A DNA stretch of 5,486 nucleotides from Phycisphaerales bacterium (GTDB taxonomy: Bacteria; Planctomycetota; Phycisphaerae; Phycisphaerales; UBA1924): positions 1-5,486 of the forward strand of contig JAJDDL010000096.1 in NCBI GenBank assembly GCA_029260335.1, written 5' to 3'. Shown here piece after piece: positions 4,771 through 5,486 of the stretch (within the stretch, counting starts at the first letter, position 1; each line of letters starts with the position of its first letter). The position numbers and the translations under genes were made by a program. The notes beneath the pieces were generated by a model that had not been told where the DNA came from, made no database searches, and was given only the letters and a program-made list of their open reading frames with translations.

Positions 4771-5486
4771 ATGTTGAAGAGTGCACGAGTCAGAATCGCG
4801 GTCGCTGGTTTGGCATTGGGTGTCGCGAGCGTTGCCAGCGGGGCGAGCACGGGCATGATGGATGGCACATCGAGCGCAGAACTGCATGCGTCGAGCCCGG
4901 TGCGGGTTCGCAACCGGACGGTCGAGATCGATGGGCTCGATATCTTTTATCGCGAAGCCGGGCCGGTCGATGCGCCGGTGATCGTGCTCTTGCACGGTTT
5001 CCCGACGTCTTCGCACATGTTTCGGAACTTGATCCCCGAACTCGCGAGCGAGTATCGCGTCATCGCGCCGGACTACCCGGGTTATGGCTTGAGCTCTGCG
5101 CCCTCGGTCGATGAGTGGGACTACACGTTCGACAACATCACCGGCATCGTCGAGAAGCTCCTTAACAAGGTTGGCGCAAAGACGTACACGCTCTACGTAA
5201 TGGACTACGGGGCGCCCGTTGGCTATCGGATTGCGATCAATGATCCCGATCGCGTTGAGGGCTTCGTTGTCCAGAACGGCAACGCGTACGAGGAAGGCCT
5301 GCAAGAGTTCTGGAATCCGATCCGCGAGTACTGGGCAGAGCCAAGCCATGAGCACGCCGACGCGTTGCGTGGCTTGCTGACTCTTGAAGCCACCAAGTGG
5401 CAATACACGACCGGCGTGCGGGAACCCGACGCGATCAGCCCCGACAACTGGCTTGTGATCCAGCCGCTGCTCGATCGTCCGGGCAA
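4771..5486 (+). CDS. Exported alpha/beta hydrolase, epoxide-hydrolase-like, C-terminus missing
   Basis: The frame is open from the ATG at 4771 to the right edge (238 codons), preceded by AAAGGAG with seven bases of spacing. Residues 1-25 (MLKSARVRIAVAGLALGVAS then VASGA) have basic residues, a hydrophobic core and small residues, a good signal peptide cut near 23-25. The alpha/beta-hydrolase core follows: VIVLLHGFPTSSHMF (about 70-84) carries the oxyanion-hole HGxP motif, DYPGYG follows at 101-106, and LYVMDYGAPVGY (141-152) is the nucleophile elbow with Asp145 as nucleophile. An Asp nucleophile plus HGxP points to epoxide hydrolases or dehalogenases rather than esterases. Tyr146 replaces the Trp that usually follows Asp in haloalkane dehalogenases, which argues for epoxide hydrolase or a related activity. 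The lid, acid/base residues and catalytic His lie beyond the window or cannot be placed. Probably periplasmic and co-transcribed with the CMD gene. Confidence 0.9.
   Translation, partial: MLKSARVRIAVAGLALGVASVASGASTGMMDGTSSAELHASSPVRVRNRTVEIDGLDIFYREAGPVDAPVIVLLHGFPTSSHMFRNLIPELASEYRVIAPDYPGYGLSSAPSVDEWDYTFDNITGIVEKLLNKVGAKTYTLYVMDYGAPVGYRIAINDPDRVEGFVVQNGNAYEEGLQEFWNPIREYWAEPSHEHADALRGLLTLEATKWQYTTGVREPDAISPDNWLVIQPLLDRPG

Noticed and set aside
4012..5403. 463-residue minus-strand open frame opposite the CMD and hydrolase genes
   Set aside because: It spans two recognisable genes and their intergenic gap on the other strand, is rich in Arg and Asp, and shows no motif. It is a codon-bias shadow.

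Overview
The window looks like chromosomal DNA from a GC-rich environmental bacterium, most likely a planctomycete (perhaps Phycisphaerae-like). The pointers are indirect: a gene-free stretch packed with long GC-rich palindromes, one of which spells SPTRKRG when read through, a repeat I remember as abundant in planctomycete genomes, plus short period-9/10 'ccgcagaggg' repeats. No marker gene in the window settles the taxonomy.

Layout, left to right. Bases 1-122 (minus strand) hold the first 40 codons of an ABC-transporter ATPase that runs off the left edge. Bases 123-334 are a 212-base gap in which I see no convincing promoter. Bases 335-592 (plus) encode an 85-residue proline-rich small protein of unknown function, closed by a strong intrinsic terminator. 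Bases 593-1209 contain no gene. They hold a chain of palindromic elements: a 10-bp-period tandem repeat, a 23-bp-arm hairpin, a pair of mutually inverted hairpins, a related period-9 repeat in opposite orientation, and a very long hairpin abutting the next gene. Bases 1210-3081 (minus) encode a putatively exported DUF885-family metallohydrolase. Bases 3169-3240 (plus) are a tRNA-Gln with anticodon CTG, with its own terminator.

The right part (3328-5486) is a compact regulatory module: a TetR-family repressor gene on the minus strand, a 204-bp divergent control region with two copies of the palindrome GACTGATCAGT whose centres are 85 bp apart, then on the plus strand a CMD/AhpD-like peroxidase-related protein (CxxC-xxx-H intact) and an alpha/beta hydrolase with an Asp nucleophile, an HGFP motif and an N-terminal signal peptide; the last gene runs off the right edge. 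The sequence supports a model in which the TetR protein represses both itself and the CMD-hydrolase operon until an inducer, plausibly an electrophile or epoxide, binds. The layout recalls the cifR/cif system of Pseudomonas aeruginosa, in which a TetR repressor controls a secreted epoxide hydrolase. That parallel is inference.

The two most interesting parts are this TetR-CMD-exported hydrolase module and the palindrome island at 593-1209. Neither is proven to be a new system.
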